In this document: one piece after another, positions 1 to 8,960 of the stretch
How the letters are laid out: the number at the start of each line of letters is the position of its first letter
Position numbering within the stretch: position 1 is the first letter of the stretch
DNA from: Agaribacter marinus
GTDB lineage: Bacteria > Pseudomonadota > Gammaproteobacteria > Enterobacterales > Alteromonadaceae
Assembly: GCF_030160655.1 (NCBI RefSeq)
Contig: NZ_BSOT01000011.1
Span: 62,001-126,000 of the forward strand
Direction: 5' to 3'
DNA: 64,000 nucleotides
Position numbers and translations under genes: made by a program
The notes under the pieces: model-generated
Databases searched by the model: none
What the model was told of the DNA's origin: nothing
The model's input: only the letters and a program-made list of their open reading frames with translations

Positions 1-1433
1 GAGATATGGCAGGTGAATTGAGATCGCCTGTTTCATTTTTGCTTGAGAAAAATGGTGACGCGACAGGCATTGTATTTTCGGGAGTGCCCGGTGGTCATGA
101 ATTTAACTCACTTATATTGGCCATCTTGCAAACCGGTGGTAGTCAGTTGAAGCTTGACGAAAGTATTCAAAATATGGTCAAGAAGGTGAACAACAAACTC
201 GATTTTCAAGTGTATGTGAGTTTGAGTTGTCATGCGTGCCCCGACGTTGTACAGGCGATGAATCAATTTGCGCTATTGAACAACAATATTAGCGCAGAAA
301 TGATCGACGGAGGCGTTTACCCTGAGCTTGTGGATGAAAATAAGATCCAAGGTGTACCAACGGTATTTTTGAATGGCGAAGTGTTTGCAAGTGGTAAAGT
401 TGAAATCGCTGGTATTATTGAGAAGCTTGGTAATGTCGCACCCGAAATACTTCAGGCCTCTAGTGCTGAGCCTGAGCTACCATTGCAAGATGTTACCGTT
501 ATTGGTGGTGGCCCTGCCGGTGTTGCCGCTGCTATATATTCAGCCCGTAAAGGCCTAAATGTGACCATTGTTGCTGACCGTTTTGGTGGTCAGGTTAAAG
601 ATACCATGGGTATCGAGAATTTGATTTCTGTTCCAAAAACAACGGGTCCAGAGTTAACCGGTTCGTTAATGGCACATTTAAATGATTACGACGTTACGTT
701 GAAAGAACATCTACGTGTTGAAAGTATAGACAATGGTTATTTAAAAACCATTACGCTTAACAATGGTGAGTCATTCAAGACTCGCACAATCATTGTAGCT
801 ACTGGGGCAAATTGGAGAGAGTTAGGAGTGCCAGGTGAAAAAGAAAATATCGGCAATGGTGTTGCTTATTGTCCACACTGTGATGGCCCTTTTTACAAAG
901 GAAAAGATGTCGCAGTCATTGGTGGGGGTAATAGTGGCGTAGAAGCAGCGCTAGATTTAGCGGGTATCGTTAACAGTGTTACCGTATTCGAATTTTTGCC
1001 AGAGCTAAAGGCGGACAAAGTGCTAGTTGAGCAGCTTGGGAAGCGGGATAACATTTCCGTAATTAAAAATGCAGCAACTAATCAAGTGGTGGCTGAAAAC
1101 GGAAAAGTGACTGCGATTGAATACACAGACCGAGCGACGAGTGAGGTATATAAAAAAGATTTACAAGGAATTTTTGTTCAAATCGGTTTAGTGCCTAACT
1201 CAAAAGTTGTTGAAGGCATTGTAGATTTGACAAAGCATGGTGAAATCATTATCAATGAAAAAGGACAAACTAACCAAACCGGTATTTTTGCTTGCGGTGA
1301 TGTGACTACGGTACCTTACAAGCAAATCGTTGTAGCGATGGGCGAAGGATCCAAGGCCGCACTTGCTGCATTTGATTATTTGCTTTTAAACCCAGCGGAT
1401 AAGGGCGAGGATGCGGCCGAAAAAGCAGCGTGA
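1..1433 (+). CDS. ahpF: Alkyl hydroperoxide reductase subunit F (5' end outside window)
   Basis: Flavoprotein that passes electrons from NAD(P)H to the peroxiredoxin AhpC, so that peroxides are reduced in the cytoplasm. The visible reading frame enters from the left edge in frame (codons from position 3). The first visible ATG (position 6) corresponds to the interior of the AhpF N-terminal domain, so roughly the first 50-60 residues of the usual ~520 are missing. Counting from that Met, the N-terminal thioredoxin-fold pair is CHAC (C75/C78). The FAD-binding GGGPAG lies near residue 165, the thioredoxin-reductase-type redox pair CPHC is at 289/292, and a second GGGNSG nucleotide-binding motif follows. 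Both disulphide centres being present separates it from plain thioredoxin reductase. ahpC is expected upstream but cannot be seen. A strong hairpin terminator follows at 1480. Confidence 0.96.
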   Translation, partial: DMAGELRSPVSFLLEKNGDATGIVFSGVPGGHEFNSLILAILQTGGSQLKLDESIQNMVKKVNNKLDFQVYVSLSCHACPDVVQAMNQFALLNNNISAEMIDGGVYPELVDENKIQGVPTVFLNGEVFASGKVEIAGIIEKLGNVAPEILQASSAEPELPLQDVTVIGGGPAGVAAAIYSARKGLNVTIVADRFGGQVKDTMGIENLISVPKTTGPELTGSLMAHLNDYDVTLKEHLRVESIDNGYLKTITLNNGESFKTRTIIVATGANWRELGVPGEKENIGNGVAYCPHCDGPFYKGKDVAVIGGGNSGVEAALDLAGIVNSVTVFEFLPELKADKVLVEQLGKRDNISVIKNAATNQVVAENGKVTAIEYTDRATSEVYKKDLQGIFVQIGLVPNSKVVEGIVDLTKHGEIIINEKGQTNQTGIFACGDVTTVPYKQIVVAMGEGSKAALAAFDYLLLNPADKGEDAAEKAA

Positions 1434-1479
1434 TTGATGCGCTAACTTAGTTTTCAGGAACGCGTTAATTTTTGATTTT

Positions 1480-1508
1480 ACGGCTACTAGCTTATAGTAG
1501 CCGTTTTT
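1480..1508 (+). terminator. Rho-independent terminator of ahpF
   Basis: A ten-base stem (1480-1489 with 1495-1504, perfect) with a five-base loop runs into a T run. It lies 47 bases after the ahpF stop codon. Confidence 0.85.
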
Positions 1509-1649
1509 ATATCTGGTAGTACCTTATGTATAAAGCCTAATACTTATGCATAGTGTGTCATATGCCAGACTCTATTATTGGCACGTATGCTTCTTTAGAA
1601 TAAGTATCTTTAATTAGCTACTTCACTATCCATTTATTTAGGTATTTTA

Positions 1650-4067
1650 ATGAATACGTTTTACAGCGCCATAAAAGCTAGTGCTAGGCAACTAGCGCTA
1701 TTATTACCTCTCATTCTTTTTTCTTTCTTAGTGCTTGCTGGCGAGCATCATCACGATACACATACTTCTATTCATCGCGCTGTTGTTGTTGAACCAACCA
1801 GAGCAGCTATGCAAGCCCTGAAAGGAAGCGACTTTTCTTACAGTATTCAAGTAAATGGGCGTAAGCTAAATTTTGAATTGACTGAGAACAAGCAGCTAAT
1901 GTCGTTAATGAATACAAATGGAGGAAGTGGTGAGCATTTCCTTCTTGAAGGAAAAATAAAAGGTATAGACGAGTCATGGGTGCGTTTTTCAAGACAAAAT
2001 AATCAAGTGACGGGTGCTTTTTATGACGGAGATTCGTTGTATTTTCTGGAGAATTTAGCCGAGATAGAATCTAGACTAACGTCGCAGTCTTTAGAGGGAT
2101 ATTCGGCAATACTTGGCAAAAAAGAAAATTTAAGCGTACTGGTAGATATCCGTGATATGGATAGTTCTGGCACGTGTGCGCTGCACAACTCGCAACTTAC
2201 CGCTAGTCAAACATATAGCAGTTTTGTACAAGATTTAAAAACCGCAACGTCGAGTGCGGGGAAAGAGATAAAAATTTCGCTTGTTGCTGATACTGAGTTT
2301 GTTGGTTCTACAAGCCGCGCAACAGCAACACTTGAAATGTTAGAGTATTTGAATATTGCGGATGGCATTTTTAGTAATCAACTAGGCGTGAGTATTTCGG
2401 TTGAAGACATTACAGAGTTATCTGACAATGGTGATTTTATAGAGACCGACCCACAAGCGCTACTATTTAAATTTAGAGATGAAGGAACGCCTAATCCGGG
2501 CTTACGACACTTATTTACCGGTAAGAATTTAGATGGTTCAACCGTTGGTATAGCATACGTTGGTGCTTTATGTAACAAGTTTGCCGTTGGATTAACTCAG
2601 CGAGTTGGTTCGCTTACTTCTATCGTGTTTGCGCATGAACTAGGCCATAATTTTGGCGCGCCACACGACAACCAAAGCGGCACAGCGTGCGCTAGTACAC
2701 CTAGTGGCTTTGTTATGAATCCTAATGCCGGTGGCGGTGGAAATGAGTTTTCAGCATGTAGTATAGAGCAGATGGCACCCGTTATTGACGCGAATACGAA
2801 TGGCTTTAACGCATGTATTATTGAAGTGGCAAACACCGCGCCGAGTATAACGTCAAACCCGAATACTACCGTTATTGCTGGAAATTCATATCGTTATGAT
2901 AGCGACAATACCCTTGACATTACTGGGACTGCGCCGTTTACATATACCTTAGATATTGCACCTGACGAAATGACGATAGACAGTAATGGTACGCTTGTTT
3001 GGGTAACTAACACTGACGATGTTGGTGAGCATCCGGTGCAAATTACAGTCTCAAATGCTGTCGGTCAAGACACGCAGTTTTTTGAAATAGAGGTAGAAAC
3101 CCCAGTGAGTGATGGCGTGTTTATCAATTTTGAACAGTCAACTATTTCAAGTCACGATCCAGGGCAAGACAATCAAGGCGGTGCGACGATTGGTGCAACA
3201 CCCTATGAATTAGTGTTAGAGGGGAATACATGGAAAAGCATCGCATTTGACTATGAGATCACGGCAGATACGATACTGGAATTTGAATTTTCTAGTGATA
3301 TTGAAGCTGAAATACAAGGCATTGGGTTTGATAGCAGATCATGGGCTAACCCGCAGCGTACGTTTAGTATCTATGGCTTCCAACGTTGGGGAATTCGAGA
3401 CGTTCGATATGACGGCTCCGGCAACAAACAACGAATTAGTATTAGAGTGGGTGACTATTATCAAGGGCCAATTAACCGTTTGTTTTTTGTCCATGATAAC
3501 GATCGATTAGTCGCTGGCGCTAACAGTACTTATAGCAATATTCGGGTGTATGAGGAGGGAGCCGAGGCACCTTCAGATCCCGAGCCTGAAGAGCCTTCTC
3601 CTTCACCAGAACCGTCGCCTGAAGCGATAAATTTAGGACAACTGAGTATAAATCCGTTGCGTGCCGACCAAAATGGCGAGGGGACAGTTACGATTGTAGA
3701 AAATGGCCTAGGGATTGAGATCGTTGGTAATAAATGGGAGGCTGTAAGTATCCCCAACAAAGAAATAAAACCAACGTCAATTTTAGAATTTGAATATAAA
3801 TCTACGGCTCAAGGTGAAATTCACGGCATTGGGATTTTCCCGAATGACGGTATTTATTCAAATCGCGCTTTTCAACTAGGTGGACGCCAGAGTTGGGGGA
3901 TACGTGATTTTACGTACACCGGAAATGGCGACTATCAAACGTTTAGAATTCCTGTTGGCGAGTATTTTACCCACCCCTCAGTGAGTTTAGTGTTTATCAT
4001 GGATCATGATGTTAGAAATCCAAACGGTAATGTGACATTTAAAAACATCGTACTTAAAGATAACTGA
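1650..4067 (+). CDS. Secreted reprolysin-like zinc metalloprotease with duplicated C-terminal domain
   Basis: Predicted secreted endopeptidase of the metzincin/M12 type. Residues 1-31 form a Sec signal peptide. A propeptide-like region follows, and the catalytic domain carries the extended zinc motif HELGHNFGAPHD (H329, E330, H333, H339), with a methionine-containing 'FVMNPN' stretch about 23 residues later fitting the Met-turn. Residues ~395-485 look like a putative-Ig (He_PIG) domain. Residues ~490-635 and ~660-804 are two copies of one beta-rich domain sharing the motifs ILEFE(F/Y), GIG and WGIRD. A Pro/Glu/Ser linker (~636-657) joins them. The copies resemble C-terminal binding modules of marine secreted hydrolases, but I cannot name the family. 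Monocistronic: terminators lie before and after. Substrate unknown. Confidence 0.88.
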   Translation: MNTFYSAIKASARQLALLLPLILFSFLVLAGEHHHDTHTSIHRAVVVEPTRAAMQALKGSDFSYSIQVNGRKLNFELTENKQLMSLMNTNGGSGEHFLLEGKIKGIDESWVRFSRQNNQVTGAFYDGDSLYFLENLAEIESRLTSQSLEGYSAILGKKENLSVLVDIRDMDSSGTCALHNSQLTASQTYSSFVQDLKTATSSAGKEIKISLVADTEFVGSTSRATATLEMLEYLNIADGIFSNQLGVSISVEDITELSDNGDFIETDPQALLFKFRDEGTPNPGLRHLFTGKNLDGSTVGIAYVGALCNKFAVGLTQRVGSLTSIVFAHELGHNFGAPHDNQSGTACASTPSGFVMNPNAGGGGNEFSACSIEQMAPVIDANTNGFNACIIEVANTAPSITSNPNTTVIAGNSYRYDSDNTLDITGTAPFTYTLDIAPDEMTIDSNGTLVWVTNTDDVGEHPVQITVSNAVGQDTQFFEIEVETPVSDGVFINFEQSTISSHDPGQDNQGGATIGATPYELVLEGNTWKSIAFDYEITADTILEFEFSSDIEAEIQGIGFDSRSWANPQRTFSIYGFQRWGIRDVRYDGSGNKQRISIRVGDYYQGPINRLFFVHDNDRLVAGANSTYSNIRVYEEGAEAPSDPEPEEPSPSPEPSPEAINLGQLSINPLRADQNGEGTVTIVENGLGIEIVGNKWEAVSIPNKEIKPTSILEFEYKSTAQGEIHGIGIFPNDGIYSNRAFQLGGRQSWGIRDFTYTGNGDYQTFRIPVGEYFTHPSVSLVFIMDHDVRNPNGNVTFKNIVLKDN

Positions 4068-4128
4068 TTGACGCAGTTAATGAGGCTCCTTAAGTAAAGC
4101 GGACGAATTTATCCGTGTTCACAGGTAG

Positions 4129-4166
4129 AGGCCATGACAGAACCGATGTTTTTCATGGCCTTTTTC
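4129..4166 (+). terminator. Rho-independent terminator of the metalloprotease gene
   Basis: Nine-base perfect stem (4129-4137 with 4153-4161) followed by TTTTTC, 60 bases after the stop. The opposing gene ends at 4187, so it separates two convergent units. Confidence 0.75.
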
Positions 4167-4186
4167 TTATTTATCTAGAATTCGGG

Positions 4187-6883
4187 TTATTTAGTTCTAA
4201 TAAATCGAAGCAACAGAATCGCTACAATAAACCAAACGGAAATAGCACCCCCGCCGCTACTTGCTGGTGGAGGTGCCACAACATTTACCACTATGTCGTC
4301 GGAAGATTCTGCGCCAAAGTCATCGCTTACTGTCATTGAAAACCTTAGGGTCGTCTCAGTTTGCGGGCTAATAAAGCTCATGTTCGTACTATTTGCAAAG
4401 TTTAAGGTGACCGGTGTGCCAGATGTCTGCGACCACTGAATAGTTACGTCACTCTCAATATCTGACGCGATGCCATTCATTCGAACAGTTTGTCGCGTAT
4501 TCACCTGCAGGTCTGCGCCTGCATTTGCCATTGGCGCTTGATTGGATTCATCGTCTCGAACATTAATTTGTAGTTCAGATTGTGCGCCTAAAATGCCGGC
4601 TGTGTTTGATGCCAATCGAATAATGATAGTTTCGGTCTCTTCAGTTTCTTCATCATCAATAATCGATAAAACAATGTCTTTTGTGGCGGTGTCGCCATCG
4701 TCCCAACGGACGGATGTGTTCGTCAAATTATATTCGGTGTTTGCGGCACTTCCACCAATGATCTCTACATTTACTTCCAATGATGAATCGCTTCCCCCCG
4801 CACGTTCAAGTGCGATTGATATGGCGCCATCTATTTCTTTTACGCTCAATTCCGACGCGGCAAAGTTGGCTTGACCTCTAAATACATCTTCAGTATTAAT
4901 GGTAATAAAAGCGGTCGTCGCAGAGTTGTCTATTGTGCCTTGTTGAGGATTGGACAAGCGAACAAAGAATAACTCATCAGTTTCACGTATATTGTCTTCA
5001 GCGATATCAATATCGATATATTTAGGCGCTGAGTCATCTTGCGTCCATTCCAACGTGCCATTGACTGCGCTAAAGTCATCTAGGTTTGCAGAGCCAGCTA
5101 TGATATGGAAATTGACAGACATCGCCGCATTACCTTGTTTTTCAACAGGAATTCGGATACTAGTTCCTTCTTCAACTGTCATTTCGGTTTGCGAAAACCT
5201 TACGGCTGTCTGTCCATCCAATAAAGTATGGTCTTTCAAAATGTATAGACCGCCTTGAATATCGCTAGCAAGCAAAGTACCGCTGGGCAGATATGGATAT
5301 ACTCCCCAATTGCCATTGGTCGACGCATTATTTGATGCACCAAAAGTATCAAAAAAACCCACTTCTTGAGGATTTTCTGGATCAGCAATGTCGAGTATTG
5401 TTAGGCCTCGTTCATAGTTAGACATGTAGTATTTATTGCCACGAGTAAAGCCATTGTGGTCAGTAGCTCGCGTTGGCCCTGTCCAAGTAGATACCAAGGT
5501 GGGCTCTGATAAATCGGTAATGTCGAAAATGTGCACCGTGGTATTGAGGTTAAATCTAGGCTCATCTAATTCGTCGTGGAGTAGCACATATTTTTTGTCT
5601 TCACTCCACCAACCAGAATGGACATAAGCGGCATTTGGATATGTGCTACTGCCCAACATATTAGCCGTGTTTTCTGTGTTGTGTTGCCATAAACGAAGTT
5701 CGTCCTCATTAAAATCGATGATAATATTGCAGCTTGTCGCGTTTTGATCGCAGTGGTTTAGGGCTCTTTCATCCTCTATGACGACGGAGCTAATATCATG
5801 GCTATAATCCTCGCGGTTTAGACCATCAGGCGTATAGCGACTTTCAGGTTTTTCTGGGTTTTCGAGAGAATACGTATTCCAGGCGCCACCATTTGCTCTA
5901 CCACCCACATTATGCAACATTGCTTTTTTGTCACTTATGGCTGTGTTAGTTGTGTAGTCAACATTGCTAATATAAATATTGTGACCGCTTCTATCGATCG
6001 TAATTCGGGCCACTAGGCTGACGCCCTTTTCCAGTGCATTTAAATCTAATATTGAAAAGCCTTCTGTCACATTGTCAGCGCTGGCATATGCGTAAGCCAA
6101 CCAACGTTGTCTCTCCTGCGAATAAAATTGATAAACCTTTATGTCTCGCCATGAGGTGCTTTGGCCAGAGACAGAGCCAATTATTTCAGGGTTTTCTGGA
6201 TCACTTACCTTCACGACAGCAATACCATTTGATAGGCCAAGTAATGCGTATTCGTCCATCGTATTTAAGTCGACATGCCCCCAAATATCATTGGCAGCAA
6301 AACTGTTTGTTGGAAAGTCAATTAATGGGATATGGCTTAATAGTGAAATGTTCTTACATTCGAACCCCGATGAATCATTGTCTATGCACTCACTTGCCGA
6401 ATGTCGTGTTCGCATCGCGTTTATACTACTTAGGCCAGCTTTGGTCGAAGAAGATAATACTGCTTTACTGTCAATGATGGCGTGAAAGCCTTTTTCTTCA
6501 AGCAAGCGTGCATATTCAGCGGGTACACCGGTTAAATAAGATATTGATTTGTCGGGTTGCTGGATTTGAAAATTATCCAATGCATTAAAGCCGCCTAATA
6601 CTGGCTTTAAATCTGAAATTAAATACAGTAGGCCATTGTCATCATTTACGGAATATGAACCTTGTGCTACTAATATTTTGTCGCCCTTATTCGCTTGCAA
6701 AGCTGCATAGGCAATACTCTTACAGGGCCTAAATCTGTTGTCGCACGCGCCACTATCCGTTCCTGACGCAGAGACAAACCGCGCTTTATCGTCTTCGCCA
6801 TGCGCATTTGCAAAGTGGCTAAAAAATATGACACATAGCGTCATTAGGCTACTCATCAAGACTGGTAGCGTCATGGTTTTCAT
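4187..6883 (-). CDS. Choice-of-anchor B family protein with Calx-beta domains and GlyGly-CTERM tail
   Basis: Large exported protein (898 aa from the chosen start). An N-terminal signal peptide ends near FANAHG. The central region (~170-580) has LVIVD-like beta-propeller segments ('SDPENPEIIG', 'ADPENPQEVG') in the order typical of the choice-of-anchor B family. Two Calx-beta-like domains follow (~590-800), then an Ig/PKD-like domain that starts 'NQAPMANAGADLQV'. The C-terminus is PPPASSGGG, a hydrophobic helix and basic residues (RFIRTK), a GlyGly-CTERM signal processed by rhombosortase. I chose the ATG at 6883 because GGAGAT lies eight bases upstream and the signal peptide starts there; an upstream Met at 6961 would overlap the divergent gene. 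Divergent from the MbnP/MbnH-like pair with a 53-base gap, which suggests shared regulation (inference). Confidence 0.85.
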   Translation of the reverse strand: MKTMTLPVLMSSLMTLCVIFFSHFANAHGEDDKARFVSASGTDSGACDNRFRPCKSIAYAALQANKGDKILVAQGSYSVNDDNGLLYLISDLKPVLGGFNALDNFQIQQPDKSISYLTGVPAEYARLLEEKGFHAIIDSKAVLSSSTKAGLSSINAMRTRHSASECIDNDSSGFECKNISLLSHIPLIDFPTNSFAANDIWGHVDLNTMDEYALLGLSNGIAVVKVSDPENPEIIGSVSGQSTSWRDIKVYQFYSQERQRWLAYAYASADNVTEGFSILDLNALEKGVSLVARITIDRSGHNIYISNVDYTTNTAISDKKAMLHNVGGRANGGAWNTYSLENPEKPESRYTPDGLNREDYSHDISSVVIEDERALNHCDQNATSCNIIIDFNEDELRLWQHNTENTANMLGSSTYPNAAYVHSGWWSEDKKYVLLHDELDEPRFNLNTTVHIFDITDLSEPTLVSTWTGPTRATDHNGFTRGNKYYMSNYERGLTILDIADPENPQEVGFFDTFGASNNASTNGNWGVYPYLPSGTLLASDIQGGLYILKDHTLLDGQTAVRFSQTEMTVEEGTSIRIPVEKQGNAAMSVNFHIIAGSANLDDFSAVNGTLEWTQDDSAPKYIDIDIAEDNIRETDELFFVRLSNPQQGTIDNSATTAFITINTEDVFRGQANFAASELSVKEIDGAISIALERAGGSDSSLEVNVEIIGGSAANTEYNLTNTSVRWDDGDTATKDIVLSIIDDEETEETETIIIRLASNTAGILGAQSELQINVRDDESNQAPMANAGADLQVNTRQTVRMNGIASDIESDVTIQWSQTSGTPVTLNFANSTNMSFISPQTETTLRFSMTVSDDFGAESSDDIVVNVVAPPPASSGGGAISVWFIVAILLLRFIRTK

Positions 6884-6936
6884 GCGAATATCTCCGCTGA
6901 TCATTTCATTCATTTTCATCAGGTTATGGCACTTCC

Positions 6937-7824
6937 ATGTTTTTAGGTGGCAACACAGCAAAAGAAAAAGTAATTAACAAAGGTGTCTTGTCTCGATTAC
7001 TTTTAATAAGTATAGCCATATTTTTTGGAATTGTCGGGTGTTCTCAAAATGCCAATGTAACGAATGACAATTGGGTCGATTTGACTTTTGTACTCACGTA
7101 TAAACAAAAACAGGTGCTATGTGGCGCTGAAGTCGATTTAGCGGCAAAAAAATGGAGAATTAATAAGTTTGCTTTCTTTGTATCAAACATTCATGTCGGT
7201 GTTGATGGTGGCCGTTGGTTACATGTGGAGAACGTACCAAATGATTGGCAGACTGAGCAGACAACACTCATTAATTTAGTTGCCAGATGTAGCGACAGCA
7301 ATGATAAAAACACAAATGCTACGGTTAAGTTTTATTTACCAAATGTCGTTTTGGATGACATTGTAAAACTTAAATTTTCATTGTTTGTCCCGTTTGAACA
7401 AAACCATCTCAATCCACTTATTCAAGCGCCACCACTAAATAACGCAGAGATGTTTTGGTCGTGGCGTCAAGGGCACAAATTTATGCGCGTCGACATGCAA
7501 TCAGAAGAGGATGATTGGTTGTTCCATTTGGGGAGCGTGGGTTGTGAAAGTGTCGCGGTTGTTCGCCCGCCGCCAGCACCTTGCAAGCAAGCGAATCAAT
7601 TCGAAATTATTGTGCCGTTACACATAGATAATCGGCGTCTTGAAGGCAACAACAATGAGTATGGCAGACGATTAAATATGCAGATACATCTAGAACGGTT
7701 GCTTGACAATACCGAATTAACTAGCGAGCAATCTTGTATGTTCATGCAAAGTCAAAAAGCCTCATGTGAGGTGTTAACAAGTAACCTAGTCAATAATCGG
7801 GTATTTACGTGGCAGCCAAATTAG
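6937..7824 (+). CDS. MbnP-like copper-binding lipoprotein
   Basis: Member of the MbnP family ('metallo-mystery pair' four-Cys protein), periplasmic proteins that bind copper after a tryptophan is oxidised to kynurenine by the partner enzyme MbnH. What is visible: a hydrophobic N-terminus with lipobox IVGC (C35), then C62, C118, C203 and C216, and the family signature MFWSW..GHKFMRVD around residues 172-186, preceded by the NKFAFFVSNIHV strand. C267 and C277 are additional. The ATG at 6937 has only a weak ribosome site; a TTG about 50 bases downstream with AAAGG before it is an alternative that would still give a lipoprotein signal. Its 3' end overlaps the next gene by 16 bases, so the two are translationally coupled. 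There is no methanobactin biosynthesis gene here, so this is one of the Mbn-independent MbnP/MbnH pairs. Confidence 0.85.
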   Translation: MFLGGNTAKEKVINKGVLSRLLLISIAIFFGIVGCSQNANVTNDNWVDLTFVLTYKQKQVLCGAEVDLAAKKWRINKFAFFVSNIHVGVDGGRWLHVENVPNDWQTEQTTLINLVARCSDSNDKNTNATVKFYLPNVVLDDIVKLKFSLFVPFEQNHLNPLIQAPPLNNAEMFWSWRQGHKFMRVDMQSEEDDWLFHLGSVGCESVAVVRPPPAPCKQANQFEIIVPLHIDNRRLEGNNNEYGRRLNMQIHLERLLDNTELTSEQSCMFMQSQKASCEVLTSNLVNNRVFTWQPN

Positions 7825-8930
7825 TCAGTATTCTTACCATTGTTCTGCTTTTACTTTCTTGTGGTGAGCGTGCTCAGCCATATGAGTGGGATTTGCCGCA
7901 AGGCTTCCCTGCGCCAGACATACCAGAAAATAATCCGATGACCAAAGAGAAAGTAGCGTTAGGTCGTGCCTTATTTTTTGCAAGGGCTCTTTCTTTTAAT
8001 AATACGACTGCATGTGCGAGCTGCCATTTGCCTGAACGTGCATTTAGTGAACCTAAAGCGCGCTCGGTCGGCGCTTCGGGCGTGACATTAAAACGCAATG
8101 CATCGGCCTTAGTTAATGTTGCTTATGCCGGCACCCTGACTTGGTCTCACAACGGCTTGCGGCATATAGAACAGCAGCTTATGATCCCATTATTCGCTGA
8201 TACGCCTATTGAAATGGGTGTCACAAATTTTGAAGACGTAATTTTAGCGCGATTTAACACAGCTGATTACAAATCGTTAACGCGAGCCGCTTTTGGCGAC
8301 AGCGTTTTAAATTTCGACCGTATCGTTAAGTCACTCGCGAGCTTTGTACGGAGCCTTGTTTCGTTTAACTCCGCATTTGATGATTATGCTTATCGCCAAA
8401 TAGATGAGGCTTTGTCTCCTTCACAATTAAGAGGCATGGAATTATTCTTTTCTGAAAAAATGGAGTGCTTTCATTGTCATGGCGGATTTAATTTTACGCA
8501 GTCTAGTAAACACGCTTTTCAAACACTTACGTTAAAGGCGTTTCACAATACCGGTTTGTACAATGAAGATGGAAATGGTGCATATCCAATAGACGATCAA
8601 GGTTTAATTGATGTAACGTTGGAGGGATCAGACATGGGACATTTTCGTGCTCCAACCTTGAGAAATGTCGCGCTAACAAGTCCTTATATGCATGACGGTT
8701 CGATTGCCAGTTTAGCTGGCGTCATTGAGTTTTACGCTGCTGGTGGTAGAGGTAAAGGTATAAATAATCCATGGAAGAGCCAGTTTGTTAAAGGCTTTGA
8801 TATGACAAAGCAAGAACGCGACGACCTAATTAATTTTCTCCACGGCTTAACAGATGAGTCGTTCATAAAAAACAAAAATCATCACCCGCCAATACCAGCG
8901 CCAAGTACAATAATTATGTCACACAATTAG
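7809..8930 (+). CDS. MbnH-like diheme enzyme (cytochrome c peroxidase/MauG superfamily)
   Basis: Diheme c-type protein that, by analogy with characterised MbnH, would oxidise a tryptophan of the neighbouring MbnP-like protein. Two covalent haem sites are visible: CASCH (C69, C72, H73) and CFHCH (C220, C223, H224). A lipobox-like LLLSC (C18) at the end of a short hydrophobic leader suggests a membrane-anchored periplasmic protein. The conserved 'TLRNVALTSPYMHDGS' segment near residue 285 is typical of the bacterial diheme peroxidase family. It overlaps mbnP by 16 bases and ends convergently 30 bases from the malic enzyme gene. An ordinary diheme cytochrome c peroxidase is the alternative; the coupled MbnP partner and the length favour MbnH. 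Confidence 0.85.
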   Translation: MAAKLVSILTIVLLLLSCGERAQPYEWDLPQGFPAPDIPENNPMTKEKVALGRALFFARALSFNNTTACASCHLPERAFSEPKARSVGASGVTLKRNASALVNVAYAGTLTWSHNGLRHIEQQLMIPLFADTPIEMGVTNFEDVILARFNTADYKSLTRAAFGDSVLNFDRIVKSLASFVRSLVSFNSAFDDYAYRQIDEALSPSQLRGMELFFSEKMECFHCHGGFNFTQSSKHAFQTLTLKAFHNTGLYNEDGNGAYPIDDQGLIDVTLEGSDMGHFRAPTLRNVALTSPYMHDGSIASLAGVIEFYAAGGRGKGINNPWKSQFVKGFDMTKQERDDLINFLHGLTDESFIKNKNHHPPIPAPSTIIMSHN

Positions 8931-8960
8931 CAATTACTATTTAACCCTAACTCTGGATAT

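Noticed and set aside
4542-6485. Plus-strand frames of 100-147 codons within the choice-of-anchor B gene
   Set aside because: Shadows of the minus-strand gene; no start signals and biased composition from the complementary codons.
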